Under the pieces are notes generated by a model. The model ran no database searches, had not been told where the DNA came from, and worked only from the letters and a program-made list of their open reading frames with translations. A DNA stretch of 64,000 nucleotides from Homoserinimonas sp. (GTDB lineage Bacteria > Actinomycetota > Actinomycetes > Actinomycetales > Microbacteriaceae): assembly GCA_023957835.1 (NCBI GenBank), contig JAMLGP010000001.1:985575-1049574 (forward strand), read 5' to 3'. A program made the position numbers and the translations under genes. Positions 37,047 to 45,679 of the stretch are shown piece by piece. Positions within the stretch are counted from its first letter, which is position 1, and each line of letters begins with the position of its first letter.

Positions 37047-38134
37047 CTTGATCCCGAATTGCCAGGAGCCTTGCTTCGTGAACGGCGAACGGTCGCGGCT
37101 CTGCGATCCTGACGATTTGCCGTCGGGTTCGCCCCGACTTCCGCCTCGTGGAATCGCGCCATCCGCTGAGCTTCGTACTTCGTGTAGGCGTCCACGATCC
37201 GGCCGACCAGGCCGTGCCTGACCACGTCTTCGCTCGTGAGTCTCGCGAAATGAATATCGTCGATTCCATCGAGCACCCTGGTAACGAGCTGCAGTCCGCT
37301 TGCTCCTGTCGGAAGGTCTATTTGGGTGATGTCGCCGGTCACGACCATTTTCGAGCCGAACCCGAGTCTGGTGAGAAACATCTTCATTTGCTCCGGACTG
37401 GTGTTCTGCGCTTCATCCAGGATCACGAAGGCATCGTTTAGCGTGCGGCCCCTCATATAGGCCAGAGGCGCCACCTCCACCGTGCCGCTCGCAAGTAGCT
37501 TGGGAACCAGTTCCGGGTCCATCATTTCGTTTAGCGCGTCATACAGAGGTCTGAGATAGGGATCGATCTTGTCATTGAGGGTTCCCGGCAGGAATCCGAG
37601 CCTCTCGCCTGCCTCAACCGCGGGTCTGGTCAGCACCAGCCTCGCGACTTCCTTGCGCTGCAGCGCCTGGACCGCTTTCGCCATTGCAAGGTAGGTCTTG
37701 CCGGTTCCAGCGGGGCCGATCCCGAAGACTATCGTGTTCTCATCGATCGCGTCCACGTACTTTTTCTGGCCAAGAGTCTTTGGCCGAATATTGCGCCCCC
37801 GCGCCGTAATAATCGACTGGCCCAGCATCTCAGCCGGGCTCGAGTCCGGGTCGCGTTTTAGCATTCGGCTGGAGGCCCTGACCTCAGGCTCGTCCAGCTG
37901 GCCCCCGCTCCTGACCATGCTTACAAGCTCCTCAACCAGCCGTTTTGATTCAGCCACCTCGCGACTGCCTCCTTCAAGGCTTATGACATTGCCGCGAACG
38001 TGAACCTGAACCTCCGGGAATTGGTTCTCAACGATCTGCAGGAACCTGTCTCCGGGGCCGAGCAATTGGACCATTGCGACACCATCAACGGTGAGCTGTT
38101 CTCGGACTGTCTTTTCTCCGGATTCAGTCGCCAA
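37043..38134 (-). CDS. PhoH-family ATPase
   Basis: PhoH-like P-loop protein (363 aa). Walker A GPAGTGKT (140-147), Walker B VILDEAQN and the conserved RPAVEAGERLGFLPG and VTGDITQIDLP segments are complete; a small KH-like N-terminal region precedes the ATPase. Its partner YbeY follows with a four-base overlap, consistent with a role in RNA metabolism. The C-terminus is basic and arginine-rich (RQDRRAATVRRSRSKA). TTG start overlaps the HIT gene end by 11 bases. Confidence 0.94.
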   Translation of the reverse strand: MATESGEKTVREQLTVDGVAMVQLLGPGDRFLQIVENQFPEVQVHVRGNVISLEGGSREVAESKRLVEELVSMVRSGGQLDEPEVRASSRMLKRDPDSSPAEMLGQSIITARGRNIRPKTLGQKKYVDAIDENTIVFGIGPAGTGKTYLAMAKAVQALQRKEVARLVLTRPAVEAGERLGFLPGTLNDKIDPYLRPLYDALNEMMDPELVPKLLASGTVEVAPLAYMRGRTLNDAFVILDEAQNTSPEQMKMFLTRLGFGSKMVVTGDITQIDLPTGASGLQLVTRVLDGIDDIHFARLTSEDVVRHGLVGRIVDAYTKYEAQRMARFHEAEVGANPTANRQDRRAATVRRSRSKAPGNSGSR

Positions 38135-38480
38135 GGCTGTCCTCAGTCAGACCCCCGCCGAGCACGTGGGCATGCACGTGGAAGACCGTCTGACCAGCAC
38201 TCGCGCCTTCATTGAAAATTAGACGGTACTCTCCGCCGGTGTACTCATCCGCGAGCTTCTTCGCCGTAGCCACCAATTCTGCCAGCAATTCCGGGGATGC
38301 CGCCGCGAGTTCTGAGACGTTCTGGAAGTCGGGATTCTTCGGAACCACGAGAAGGTGAACCGGTGCCTTCGGATTGATGTCTCGAAAGGCGATGACAGAA
38401 TCGCTCTCAAAAACAATGTCCGCAGGGATCTTCCGATCAATGATCATTGAGAAGATCGACGGGGAATCCGACTTCGACAT
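38124..38480 (-). CDS. HIT-family (HINT-like) nucleotide hydrolase
   Basis: Small dimeric nucleotide-binding protein (118 aa). Histidine triad HVHAHV at His101, His103 and His105; IFSMIIDRKIPADIVFESDSVIAFRDINPKAPVHLLVVPK is typical HINT sequence, which in studied members hydrolyses adenosine phosphoramidates. ATG 38480 is chosen by the family N-terminus although the frame is open far upstream; a TACGAT element lies seven bases before it, suggesting a possible internal leaderless promoter. Confidence 0.94.
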   Translation of the reverse strand: MSKSDSPSIFSMIIDRKIPADIVFESDSVIAFRDINPKAPVHLLVVPKNPDFQNVSELAAASPELLAELVATAKKLADEYTGGEYRLIFNEGASAGQTVFHVHAHVLGGGLTEDSLGD

Positions 38481-38527
38481 GGAACCAATCGTAACTGTTT
38501 GCGAATTCTGATCGGATTTCGATCGGA

Positions 38528-39256
38528 TCACCATCTGCCCAGCCGGGTATTCAGAACACTGATTGCAGCCGGCCCCGCTGTGCTGGTTCTTAGGATGTTT
38601 TGTCCCAGCCTCACCGGCTCGCCACCCGCTGCAACGAATGCGTCGATTTCCTCCGGATCGATCCCCCCTTCGGGACCAACGATCAGAAGCAGGTCTCTGC
38701 TGTCCAGAGAAATCTCGGACATTGAACGATCTGCAGTCGGGTCCAGGACAAGGATTCTGAATTCGGCACTGTTCCGGCAAAGTTCAGTCGTATCGGCCAG
38801 ATTTCGAAGCTCGGGCAGCCAGCCGCGGACGGATTGCTTGGTCCCTTCTCTAATAACGCTCGTCCACTTCTGAATCCCCTTTTCGACTTTGGGACCAGTC
38901 CATCTGGATACCGAGCGTCTGGCCGCCCAGGGAATCACCCCGTCGGCTCCCAGCTCGACAGCAGCTTGAACTGCGAGTTCGTCTCTGTCTGCTTTGGCCA
39001 GTGCCTGAGCGAGAAACACTGCTGGGGTCTGCCGACGAACCTGGGAAACAGATTCAATCCGAACCGAGAATCTCGATGCTTCGGCTGTGCTTACCTGTCC
39101 GGTTGTAATCAGCCCTCGACCATTTCCAATTGAGATCTCTTCCCCGACTCTGAGCCTGGCCACCGTTACCGCGTGCCTGGCTTCGGAGCCGGTAACTTCG
39201 ATTACATCTCCAACCGCCGGTTCGATCAGAGTCTCATTCAAGTAGAAATGTGCCAC
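38528..39256 (-). CDS. rsmE: 16S rRNA (uracil(1498)-N(3))-methyltransferase
   Basis: SPOUT-class methyltransferase modifying U1498 of 16S rRNA with SAM (242 aa). The N-terminal PUA-like part contains GSEARHAVTVARLRVGEEISI; the knot region is seen as LLIVGPEGGIDPEEIDAF and RLGQNILRTSTAGPAAISVL. GTG start 14 bases after dnaJ; the dnaJ-rsmE pair is conserved in Actinobacteria. Confidence 0.94.
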   Translation of the reverse strand: MAHFYLNETLIEPAVGDVIEVTGSEARHAVTVARLRVGEEISIGNGRGLITTGQVSTAEASRFSVRIESVSQVRRQTPAVFLAQALAKADRDELAVQAAVELGADGVIPWAARRSVSRWTGPKVEKGIQKWTSVIREGTKQSVRGWLPELRNLADTTELCRNSAEFRILVLDPTADRSMSEISLDSRDLLLIVGPEGGIDPEEIDAFVAAGGEPVRLGQNILRTSTAGPAAISVLNTRLGRW

Positions 39257-39270
39257 GGACCCGCCGAAAT

Positions 39271-40356
39271 TCAGATGTTCAGGAATCGCTCGCGAAGCTT
39301 CTGGAACATGCTTTGCTGAAATTGAGTGAGCGTAGGCGCCGTCGACTTGCGAGTACTTGCGAACTGGCGAATTAGTTCCTGTTGCTTCGCGTCGAGTTTG
39401 GCTGGAGTAACCACCTGAACGCCGATCTTGAGGTCGCCCCTGCCGGTTCCGCGCAAGTGAGTGACTCCGCGGTCCTTGATGGTAACCACGTCCGCACTTT
39501 GAGTGCCCGGTCTGATCTCGAACTTCACCGGTCCATCGAGCCCCTTGACTTCGACGTCCGTTCCGAGAATCGCATCTGTCATCTGTACTTCAATAGTTGC
39601 GAGCAGATCGTCGCCGTTCCTGCTGAAGATGTCGTGGTGACCGACCTTGACCTCGAGGAACAGGTCCCCGGGAGGGCCCCCAGCGGGCCCGACCTCTCCC
39701 TGCCCCTGGAGCTGCAGGCGCACTCCGGTTTCTACTCCCGCCGGGATCTCGATCGAAATCTTGCGCCTCGCACGCACCCGACCCTGTCCTCCGCAGGCGG
39801 TACAGGGAGTCTGAATGACCGTTCCGTATCCTCGACAGGTTCCGCAGGGACTTGAAGTGAGCACGTTTCCGAGCAGGCTGCGAACCGAGCGCTGGATTTG
39901 GCCTGCGCCTTTGCAGATATCGCAAGTGACTGGCTCGGTGCCTGGAGCACAGCAGGACCCCTGGCAGGTCTCGCAAATTACCGCGGTATCGACTTCCATT
40001 TCGCGCTTGCGGCCGAAGATCACGTCGGCGAGGTCAACTTCGATCCTGATGAGCGCATCCTGGCCGCGCTCGCGCCTGGATCTCGGTCCCGCTGCTCTGG
40101 GAGCCGCTCCGAAGAAGGTTTCGAAGATGTCGCCGAACCCGATTCCCCCGACTCCTCCGCCAAGGTCGTACTGCTCGCGGGCCTGCGGATCGGAAAGCAC
40201 GTCGTAAGCATGAGTAACAAGCTTGAACCGCTCCTGTGCTTCCTGCCCCGGATTTACATCAGGATGCAGTTCTCGCGCGAGCTTGCGGTATGCCTTCTTG
40301 ATTTCATCCTGACTGGCGTTTCGATCGACGCCAAGCACCTCATAATGGTCTGCCAA
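39271..40356 (-). CDS. dnaJ: molecular chaperone DnaJ
   Basis: Hsp40 co-chaperone (361 aa from this start). J-domain [11 protein letters not shown] to LHPDVNPG with the HPD motif, glycine-rich region, four zinc repeats ([32 protein letters not shown]) and the C-terminal substrate domains. The first zinc repeat ends in Cys where Gly is usual. TTG 40356 is preferred because it gives the canonical ADHYEVLG start, follows hrcA's stop and has aagga seven bases upstream; an ATG at 40386 would overlap hrcA by 14 bases. This is the hrcA-linked DnaJ2 of Actinobacteria. Confidence 0.94.
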   Translation of the reverse strand: MADHYEVLGVDRNASQDEIKKAYRKLARELHPDVNPGQEAQERFKLVTHAYDVLSDPQAREQYDLGGGVGGIGFGDIFETFFGAAPRAAGPRSRRERGQDALIRIEVDLADVIFGRKREMEVDTAVICETCQGSCCAPGTEPVTCDICKGAGQIQRSVRSLLGNVLTSSPCGTCRGYGTVIQTPCTACGGQGRVRARRKISIEIPAGVETGVRLQLQGQGEVGPAGGPPGDLFLEVKVGHHDIFSRNGDDLLATIEVQMTDAILGTDVEVKGLDGPVKFEIRPGTQSADVVTIKDRGVTHLRGTGRGDLKIGVQVVTPAKLDAKQQELIRQFASTRKSTAPTLTQFQQSMFQKLRERFLNI

Positions 40357-40372
40357 AAGGTTTCCTTGATTT

Positions 40373-41395
40373 TCAGTCTTCGCCAAGCAATTTGGACAAG
40401 TAGCGGGCTACTGCACGCACGACCGCCATGTTTCCCGAATAGTCCATTCTCGTCGGTCCGAGGACTCCAACTTTGGAAACCTCGCCGCCATTGGCCGTAT
40501 AGCCGGTCGATAACACTGAAGTCCCGCCCAGCCCGAATTGATCGTTCTCCTTGCCGATACTGATGGCAAACCCGGTGTGGTCAGGCTCCATTTCTGCAAA
40601 GAGCTTCAGGATTGTCACCTGCTCTTCAATTGCTTCGAGTACCGGATGGATCTTGCCCCCGAAGTCCTCTGCAGTCAGAGCCAGATTCGCGGATCCGGAC
40701 ATTAAGAGCCGCTCGCTTCTATTGAGATCCAACTGATCCCCGAGTGCAGTCACTAGCTCCGAAACCGCCGCCCGCATAGCAGGCGGGAAAGAACCCTCGA
40801 GCCCCGACGCAGCTTTAACAGCCTCAGTGAAGCTGAGTCCGACCAGCGCGGAGTTGAACTTCTCCCGGATCATCGAAATCGCTGATTCGTCCAGATCGGC
40901 ACTCAGCTCTATCTGTCGCTGCTCAACTCTGCCGTTGTCTGAAATTACGACGATCAGCAACCTTGGACCGCCGAGCGAAACCATTTCTATATGCCTGATG
41001 AGGATCCGGGAAAGGCTCGGATATTGGATAAGCGCCACTTGATGGGTCAACTGTGAAAGCAGGCGAACCGAGCGGACGAGCACTTCATCGAGGTCCTCGG
41101 AGCTGCCCAGAAAGGTCTCAATTGCCTGGCGTTGTGCGGGACTCAGCGGCCGAAGATCGGCGAGCCTGTCAACGAATACCCGGTAGCCCTTGTCGGTGGG
41201 TATCCGCCCCGAAGAAGTGTGAGGGGCGGTGATCAGTTCCTCTTCTTCAAGGAGTGCCATGTCGTTTCTGATCGTTGCCGCAGATACTCCAAATGAGTGC
41301 CGTTCAACGATCGTCTTGGAACCCACCGGTTCTCTGGATGCGACATAGTCCTGCACTATGACTCGAAGCACATCCAAACTTCGGTTGGTAGCCAC
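40373..41395 (-). CDS. hrcA: heat-inducible transcription repressor HrcA
   Basis: Winged-helix repressor (340 aa) that binds CIRCE operators and controls heat-shock chaperone genes. The N-terminal helix-turn-helix region includes [32 protein letters not shown] and [18 protein letters not shown], both diagnostic. GTG start with gaaggggg upstream. A CIRCE element lies 20 bases before the start, so it is autoregulated. dnaJ follows directly. Confidence 0.96.
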   Translation of the reverse strand: MATNRSLDVLRVIVQDYVASREPVGSKTIVERHSFGVSAATIRNDMALLEEEELITAPHTSSGRIPTDKGYRVFVDRLADLRPLSPAQRQAIETFLGSSEDLDEVLVRSVRLLSQLTHQVALIQYPSLSRILIRHIEMVSLGGPRLLIVVISDNGRVEQRQIELSADLDESAISMIREKFNSALVGLSFTEAVKAASGLEGSFPPAMRAAVSELVTALGDQLDLNRSERLLMSGSANLALTAEDFGGKIHPVLEAIEEQVTILKLFAEMEPDHTGFAISIGKENDQFGLGGTSVLSTGYTANGGEVSKVGVLGPTRMDYSGNMAVVRAVARYLSKLLGED

Positions 41396-41414
41396 TTTCG
41401 GCCCCCTTCGACTT

Positions 41415-41441
41415 CTGGCACTCCGACTGGTTGATTGCCAA
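41415..41441 (-). promoter_or_regulatory. CIRCE operator upstream of hrcA
   Basis: Minus-strand TTGGCAATC-N9-GAGTGCCAG. The arms match the consensus TTAGCACTC-N9-GAGTGCTAA at most positions, the spacer is exactly nine, and the two arms pair at seven of nine positions. It lies 20 bases upstream of the hrcA GTG, in the expected operator position. Confidence 0.8.
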
Positions 41442-41470
41442 TTCTAGTCCGACATACCCGAGTTTGAACG

Positions 41471-41499
41471 TTGCAAGCTGACGCGCAGGGCAGTAGCTT
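41471..41499 (+). promoter_or_regulatory. putative promoter of first DUF4870 gene
   Basis: TTGCAA (41471-41476), 17-base spacer, TAGCTT (41494-41499), about 100 bases before the ATG at 41598. Leaves a leader of roughly 90 bases containing a GGCC-rich stretch. Confidence 0.35.
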
Positions 41500-41597
41500 A
41501 TGGATGAGCTTGTGCCCTCCCTCCCATGAGGGGCCATGAAAGGCCGGCCCAACCGGACTCTTTGGGGCCCGACTCGAACACCTGAAAGGCAAAGTGA

Positions 41598-42008
41598 ATG
41601 ACTGATCAAACTCCTCCGGCCGCACAGCCGCAGCCGGCAGGCCCGTTGAGCGCTGCCGAGGACAAGCAGTGGGCGATGTGGGCTCATTTCGGCGGAATCC
41701 TCTGGATCCTGCCATCGCTCATCATCTTCCTCGTTTTCAAGGACCGTGGAGCGCTAACCAAGCAGGAAAGCAAGGAAGCTCTCAACTGGCAGATCACCTT
41801 CCTGATCTTCTACATCGGATGGACGATCATTGGTGCAATCCTCACCTCCGTCTTCCTCGCTTCGGGATTGTGGAACCTGTTCTGGATTCCGGGTCTGATT
41901 GGCTGGCTGATCTACCTCGCGAACGTGGTCTTCTCGATCATGGGCGGAATCAAGGTCAATGGAGGCGGCAGCTACCGCTACCCGGTGAACTTCCGCTTTA
42001 TCAAGTAA
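41598..42008 (+). CDS. DUF4870 domain membrane protein (copy 1)
   Basis: A 136-aa protein with a proline/glutamine-rich cytoplasmic N-terminus (TPPAAQPQPAG), then WAMWAHFGGILWILPSLIIFLVFKDRGALTKQESKEALNWQITFLIFY, matching the DUF4870/Tic20-like layout of four helices, and ending in GGGSYRYPVNFRFIK. Function unknown. Ribosome-binding site aaagg. A near relative lies immediately downstream after a strong hairpin, pointing to tandem duplication. Confidence 0.85.
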   Translation: MTDQTPPAAQPQPAGPLSAAEDKQWAMWAHFGGILWILPSLIIFLVFKDRGALTKQESKEALNWQITFLIFYIGWTIIGAILTSVFLASGLWNLFWIPGLIGWLIYLANVVFSIMGGIKVNGGGSYRYPVNFRFIK

Positions 42009-42024
42009 CAATCCGCTTAGAACA

Positions 42025-42057
42025 CAGTTGGACCGGACTAATCGTCCGGTCCAACTG
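42025..42057 (+). terminator. terminator between the two DUF4870 genes
   Basis: Perfect 14-base arms cagttggaccggac (42025-42038) and gtccggtccaactg (42044-42057) around a five-base loop, followed by ctttaatt. It starts 17 bases after the stop of copy 1 and should end that transcript. Confidence 0.8.
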
Positions 42058-42058
42058 C

Positions 42059-42064
42059 TTTAAT
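42059..42064 (+). promoter_or_regulatory. putative leaderless -10 element of second DUF4870 gene
   Basis: TTTAAT followed by six bases (tggcct) and the ATG at 42071. It sits directly after the terminator hairpin, so copy 2 may have an independent leaderless transcript. Confidence 0.4.
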
Positions 42065-42070
42065 TGGCCT

Positions 42071-42445
42071 ATGAGCGAAAACATGCCAACACCGGTCGAC
42101 CCATACCAGCAAGTGCAGCCTCTCAACCCTTCCGATGAGAAGCTGTGGTCGACGCTCATCCACATCGGCGGAATTTTCTTCAATTTCCTGCCCGCGCTGA
42201 TCGGATACATAGTCTTCAAGGATCGCGGTCCGTTCATTCGCCAGCACTCTGGCACCGCCCTGAATTTTCAGCTGACGCTGCTTGTTGCCTACTTTGTCGG
42301 GGTGATTACCGTGATAATCCTGATCGGCTTTCTCATCCTCTTCGCGGTGGGAATTGCCAATGTAGTCTTCAGCATTCTCGCCGCGGTTGCAGCCAATAAG
42401 GGCGAGCCATACGAATACCCACTCACAATCAAGTTCATCAAGTAG
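42071..42445 (+). CDS. DUF4870 domain membrane protein (copy 2)
   Basis: A 124-aa paralogue of the previous gene: LWSTLIHIGGIFFNFLPALIGYIVFKDRGPFIRQHSGTALNFQLTLL aligns position by position with copy 1, and both end in YPxxxxFIK. The region from residue 70 is almost entirely hydrophobic. The ATG at 42071 is the only start fitting the family; upstream frame is non-coding leader. Function unknown. Confidence 0.85.
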   Translation: MSENMPTPVDPYQQVQPLNPSDEKLWSTLIHIGGIFFNFLPALIGYIVFKDRGPFIRQHSGTALNFQLTLLVAYFVGVITVIILIGFLILFAVGIANVVFSILAAVAANKGEPYEYPLTIKFIK

Positions 42446-42493
42446 AGCGACTGCAGATAATTCTGCCTCGGACATACAAGTTACGATCGGCGT

Positions 42494-43717
42494 TTAGCAG
42501 TCGAGGGCTCGAACTACGGCGTCTGCAAGCAGGCGGCCCTTAAGAGTCAGCACGAGCCTCCCTCTCAGCGCGGATGCGGCATCCGCCATTCCATCTGCAA
42601 TCAAGCTCGCGACGGCGGTTTTGCCTTCGGCGGAAAGAACCGATAAGTCGAGACCGTTTCGAATCCTCGACTCAAGGAGAATGCGCTCAAGTCTTTTTGA
42701 ATTCTCCGAGAGGATTTCCCTGGCAAGGGCAGGCGATCGGCCGGAGGCAAGCCTCTCGGCATAGGCCGCGGGATGCTTGACGTTCCACCAGCGCACCCCT
42801 CCAACGTGGCTGTGGGCGCCGGGACCGATCCCCCACCAGTCCTCCCCGGTCCAGTAGCTCAAATTGTGCCTCGACTGCTTCCTTTCGCTTCTGGCCCAAT
42901 TGCTGACTTCGTACCAGTCGAAGCCCGCAACGCTAAGAAGCTCATCTGCAAGCTCGTACTTATCCGCGCTTAGCTCATCGTCCGGAGGCGGCACTTCCCC
43001 TCGCCGAATCTGCCGCTCGAGCTTCGTTCCGCGCTCGACTATCAGGCAATAGGCACTCAAGTGATCGGGTCGCATGGAGATCGCCGACTCGAGACTCTCT
43101 CGCCAATCGTCGATACTCTCCCCAGGAGTTCCATAGATGAGGTCGAGACTTACGTCCAGTCCTGCTTCGCGTGCCCAGGCAACCACTCTCGGAACCTGCT
43201 GAGGGTTATGCGTCCGATCCAGAGTCGCCAGCACTCGAGGAACCGCCGACTGCATTCCGAAGGAAACTCTGGTAAAGCCGGACCGCTTGAGTTGCTTGAG
43301 ATAATCGAGGTCCACGGAGTCAGGGTTTGCCTCGGTGGTGATTTCAGCATCCGCTTCGAGACCCCAGGTTTCTCTTACCGAATCCAGCATCCTTTCAAGA
43401 TCTCCTGCTGGCAGCAGAGTCGGAGTTCCGCCGCCGAAGAAGACCGTGGAGGCGGCGCGCGCCGGCAGATCTGAATCCCTCAGCACGCCGGAAGCGAGCT
43501 CGATTTCAGCGATTGCCTGGTCCGGATAGTCCGATTGCTTCAGCCCGCCCAATTCCGTCGCGGTATAGGTATTGAAGTCGCAATAGCCGCAGCGCACCCT
43601 GCAGAAGGGCACGTGAATGTAGACACCGAAATTGCGTATGGCCGCGACTGCGCCCGAAAGGTCTGGCAGCCGACCGTCCTCCGGGGCGGCTTCTCCAGTC
43701 GGCAGGGCAGATGACAC
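42494..43717 (-). CDS. hemW: HemW, radical SAM heme chaperone
   Basis: Radical SAM protein (407 aa), formerly annotated as oxygen-independent coproporphyrinogen III oxidase; HemW binds heme and delivers it to respiratory proteins. The cluster motif is CRVRCGYC (Cys39, Cys43, Cys46) after FGVYIHVPF, with FFGGGTPTLL, GMQS and DLIYGTPGES following. The true HemN signature before the cluster is absent, fitting HemW. GTG start with GAGAAT six bases upstream. The chromosomal place next to lepA/hrcA is typical. Confidence 0.93.
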   Translation of the reverse strand: MSSALPTGEAAPEDGRLPDLSGAVAAIRNFGVYIHVPFCRVRCGYCDFNTYTATELGGLKQSDYPDQAIAEIELASGVLRDSDLPARAASTVFFGGGTPTLLPAGDLERMLDSVRETWGLEADAEITTEANPDSVDLDYLKQLKRSGFTRVSFGMQSAVPRVLATLDRTHNPQQVPRVVAWAREAGLDVSLDLIYGTPGESIDDWRESLESAISMRPDHLSAYCLIVERGTKLERQIRRGEVPPPDDELSADKYELADELLSVAGFDWYEVSNWARSERKQSRHNLSYWTGEDWWGIGPGAHSHVGGVRWWNVKHPAAYAERLASGRSPALAREILSENSKRLERILLESRIRNGLDLSVLSAEGKTAVASLIADGMADAASALRGRLVLTLKGRLLADAVVRALDC

Positions 43718-43723
43718 TTGCCC

Positions 43724-43729
43724 ATTCTC
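43724..43729 (-). promoter_or_regulatory. putative leaderless -10 element of hemW
   Basis: Minus-strand GAGAAT, six bases (gggcaa), then the GTG at 43717. The first base departs from TANNNT, so weaker than the other examples. Confidence 0.35.
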
Positions 43730-43736
43730 GCCCAGA

Positions 43737-43785
43737 GAGGGCCAGGATGCCTGCGCGTCACGCTGCGCTTGCTGGGCTGGCCCTC
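43737..43785 (-). terminator. possible hairpin after the acyl-CoA dehydrogenase gene
   Basis: Nine-base perfect arms gagggccag (43737-43745) and ctggccctc (43777-43785) around a 31-base GC-rich loop with further self-complementary pieces (gcgcg, cgc). It lies in the 95-base gap before hemW on the minus strand. No T-run; may be a terminator or processing site. Confidence 0.4.
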
Positions 43786-43812
43786 AGGTCTGCGCCTCTT
43801 AGTCTGCGCTAC

Positions 43813-45570
43813 TTAGTCCGCGGCGAGCTGCTCCGGGCTAAGCGCAAACAACTGGTCGGCTCCTGCGGTTGCCGCCGGAATCAGTCCACCGGCCTGGGGA
43901 AGGATCTGGCTGGAGTAGAACTTCGCCACCCCAAGTCGAGTTTCGTCCTTTTTGTCAACGAGGGCAGCCTTTGCCACTAGCCAGCCGCCGATTACGATTC
44001 CCCAAATCCGAAGGTACGGGCTGGAACCGGCGAGCACGCTGTTCGGGTCTCTCAGCCCGGTCCGAAGCATCCAGCCTGTGGTCTTCTCGAGGCCGTCGAG
44101 CTGAGCGCTCAGGCTCTCGCCAATCGACTTGAAGTCGCCACCGGCTGATTTGAGTTCCGGGAGCAGTTTCTTCATGTGGGAAATGAAGTCCATGAAGGAT
44201 GCGCCGTTTCTGACCGGCATCTTGCGACCGACGAGGTCCGCGGCCTGCACTCCGTTGGTGCCTTCGTAGATTGCGGTGATCCGGGCATCGCGGTAGTGCT
44301 GTGCCGCGCCGGTCTCCTCAATGAAGCCCATCCCGCCGTGAATCTGCAGCGCGATTGAAGTCAGTTCATTCACCAGGTCGGTGCCGAAGCTCTTGCAAAT
44401 TGGGGTCAGGAGACCGACGACCTCTTCCGCGCGCTTGCGGGTCTTCTCGTCTGTGTGGAATTTTGCGACATCCATCTGGCACGCGTTCAGGTACATCATT
44501 CCCCTGAGGGCGGCTAGATAGGCGCGCTGAGTCATGAGCATCCTGCGAACATCAGGGAAGTCGATGATCGGCGAGTCCTTTGTTGCTCCGATCGCGCGGC
44601 CCTGAATTCTCTCCTGGGCGTAGCTGAGCGACTTCTGGAATGCCCTCTCGGCGAGCGCCAGCCCCTGGGTACCGACAGAGAGCCTTGCACTGTTCATCAT
44701 GACGAACATGATTCGCATGCCCTTGTTTTCTTCACCGATCAGATACCCGGTTGCGCCGTCGTACTCCATGACGCAGGTTGGGGAGGCGTGGATGCCCATC
44801 TTGTGCTCGATCGAGAGACAACTGACCTTGTTGCGCTCTCCGAGGCTCCCGTCGTCATTCACATGGAATTTGGGAACGATGAAACAGGAAATCCCCTTGG
44901 TCCCTTCCGGGGCGCCAGGGGTGCGGGCAAGCACGAGGTGCACAATCTGCTCTGCAAGATCGTGCTCTCCGTAGGTGATGAAAATCTTCTGCCCGGTAAT
45001 CGAGTAGGTTCCGTCGTCCTGCTTTACCGCCTGGGTCTTTAGCGCTCCGACATCCGTACCCGCCTGCGGCTCGGTCAGGTTCATGGTCCCGGTCCACTTG
45101 CCGGCGATCATGTTCGGGAGGTATGTCTGCTTCTGCTCATCGCTTCCGTAGGCAAGCAGCGCATCTATCGCGCCCTGAGTCAGGAGCGGGCAAAGCGCAA
45201 ACGCCATGTTGGATGCGAGGAACATTTCCTGAATCGCCAGACCGATCGACCACGGGAAGTTGCCGCCGCCAAACTCGTCTGGGAACGGAACTGAGCCCCA
45301 GCCGGCATCAAGATACTTTCGGTAGGTCTCCTTGAATACCTCGGGAGTCTTGACGGTGCCGTCTTCCAGCCGCACCGAACCCTCGATGTCACCACGTCGG
45401 TTAGTGGGAGCAACGACATTGGCCATGAACTCCCCGGCCTCGGCGAGAATCCCCGAGACGGTCTCGATGTCGGCATGGCCATACGGGGCGAATCCCGAGA
45501 CCTCTGGGTATCCGGCCAGGTGCTCGAGAGCGAAGGTGATTTCAGAAACGGGCGCGCGATAGTCACTCAT
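43813..45570 (-). CDS. acyl-CoA dehydrogenase
   Basis: FAD enzyme of fatty-acid or branched acyl-CoA oxidation (585 aa, the long actinobacterial type with a C-terminal extension). Conserved pieces: MNLTEPQAGTDVGALKTQA, ITGQKIFITYGEHDLAEQIVHLVLAR, HKMGIHASPTCVMEY, QIHGGMGFIEETGAAQHYRDARITAIYEGTNGVQAADLVGRK. ATG 45570 is chosen over 45594 because TACGAT lies exactly six bases before it and homology starts at SDYRAPVSE. Stands alone between hemW and the DUF1990 gene; substrate chain type cannot be told. Confidence 0.92.
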   Translation of the reverse strand: MSDYRAPVSEITFALEHLAGYPEVSGFAPYGHADIETVSGILAEAGEFMANVVAPTNRRGDIEGSVRLEDGTVKTPEVFKETYRKYLDAGWGSVPFPDEFGGGNFPWSIGLAIQEMFLASNMAFALCPLLTQGAIDALLAYGSDEQKQTYLPNMIAGKWTGTMNLTEPQAGTDVGALKTQAVKQDDGTYSITGQKIFITYGEHDLAEQIVHLVLARTPGAPEGTKGISCFIVPKFHVNDDGSLGERNKVSCLSIEHKMGIHASPTCVMEYDGATGYLIGEENKGMRIMFVMMNSARLSVGTQGLALAERAFQKSLSYAQERIQGRAIGATKDSPIIDFPDVRRMLMTQRAYLAALRGMMYLNACQMDVAKFHTDEKTRKRAEEVVGLLTPICKSFGTDLVNELTSIALQIHGGMGFIEETGAAQHYRDARITAIYEGTNGVQAADLVGRKMPVRNGASFMDFISHMKKLLPELKSAGGDFKSIGESLSAQLDGLEKTTGWMLRTGLRDPNSVLAGSSPYLRIWGIVIGGWLVAKAALVDKKDETRLGVAKFYSSQILPQAGGLIPAATAGADQLFALSPEQLAAD

Positions 45571-45576
45571 ATCGCC

Positions 45577-45582
45577 ATCGTA
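45577..45582 (-). promoter_or_regulatory. putative leaderless -10 element of acyl-CoA dehydrogenase
   Basis: Minus-strand TACGAT, six bases (ggcgat), then ATG at 45570. Supports the downstream start rather than the one eight codons earlier. Confidence 0.45.
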
Positions 45583-45679
45583 CCTTTGCGACAAACAGAC
45601 CTATCAGCGCTTGGAGCTTCGCTACAAGACGAATTCGAAGTAGAACCCCTCGATCGGTGGGAATCGACAGTCGGCCGAT

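Noticed and set aside
38481-38780. 100-codon N-terminal extension of the HIT-family frame
   Set aside because: The extension is antisense-like overlap with rsmE and has no homology look; the HINT family begins at the 38480 methionine.
43737-43785. Small structured RNA (e.g. SRP RNA) in the hemW upstream gap
   Set aside because: None of the conserved SRP RNA loop sequences is present; only a hairpin is supported.
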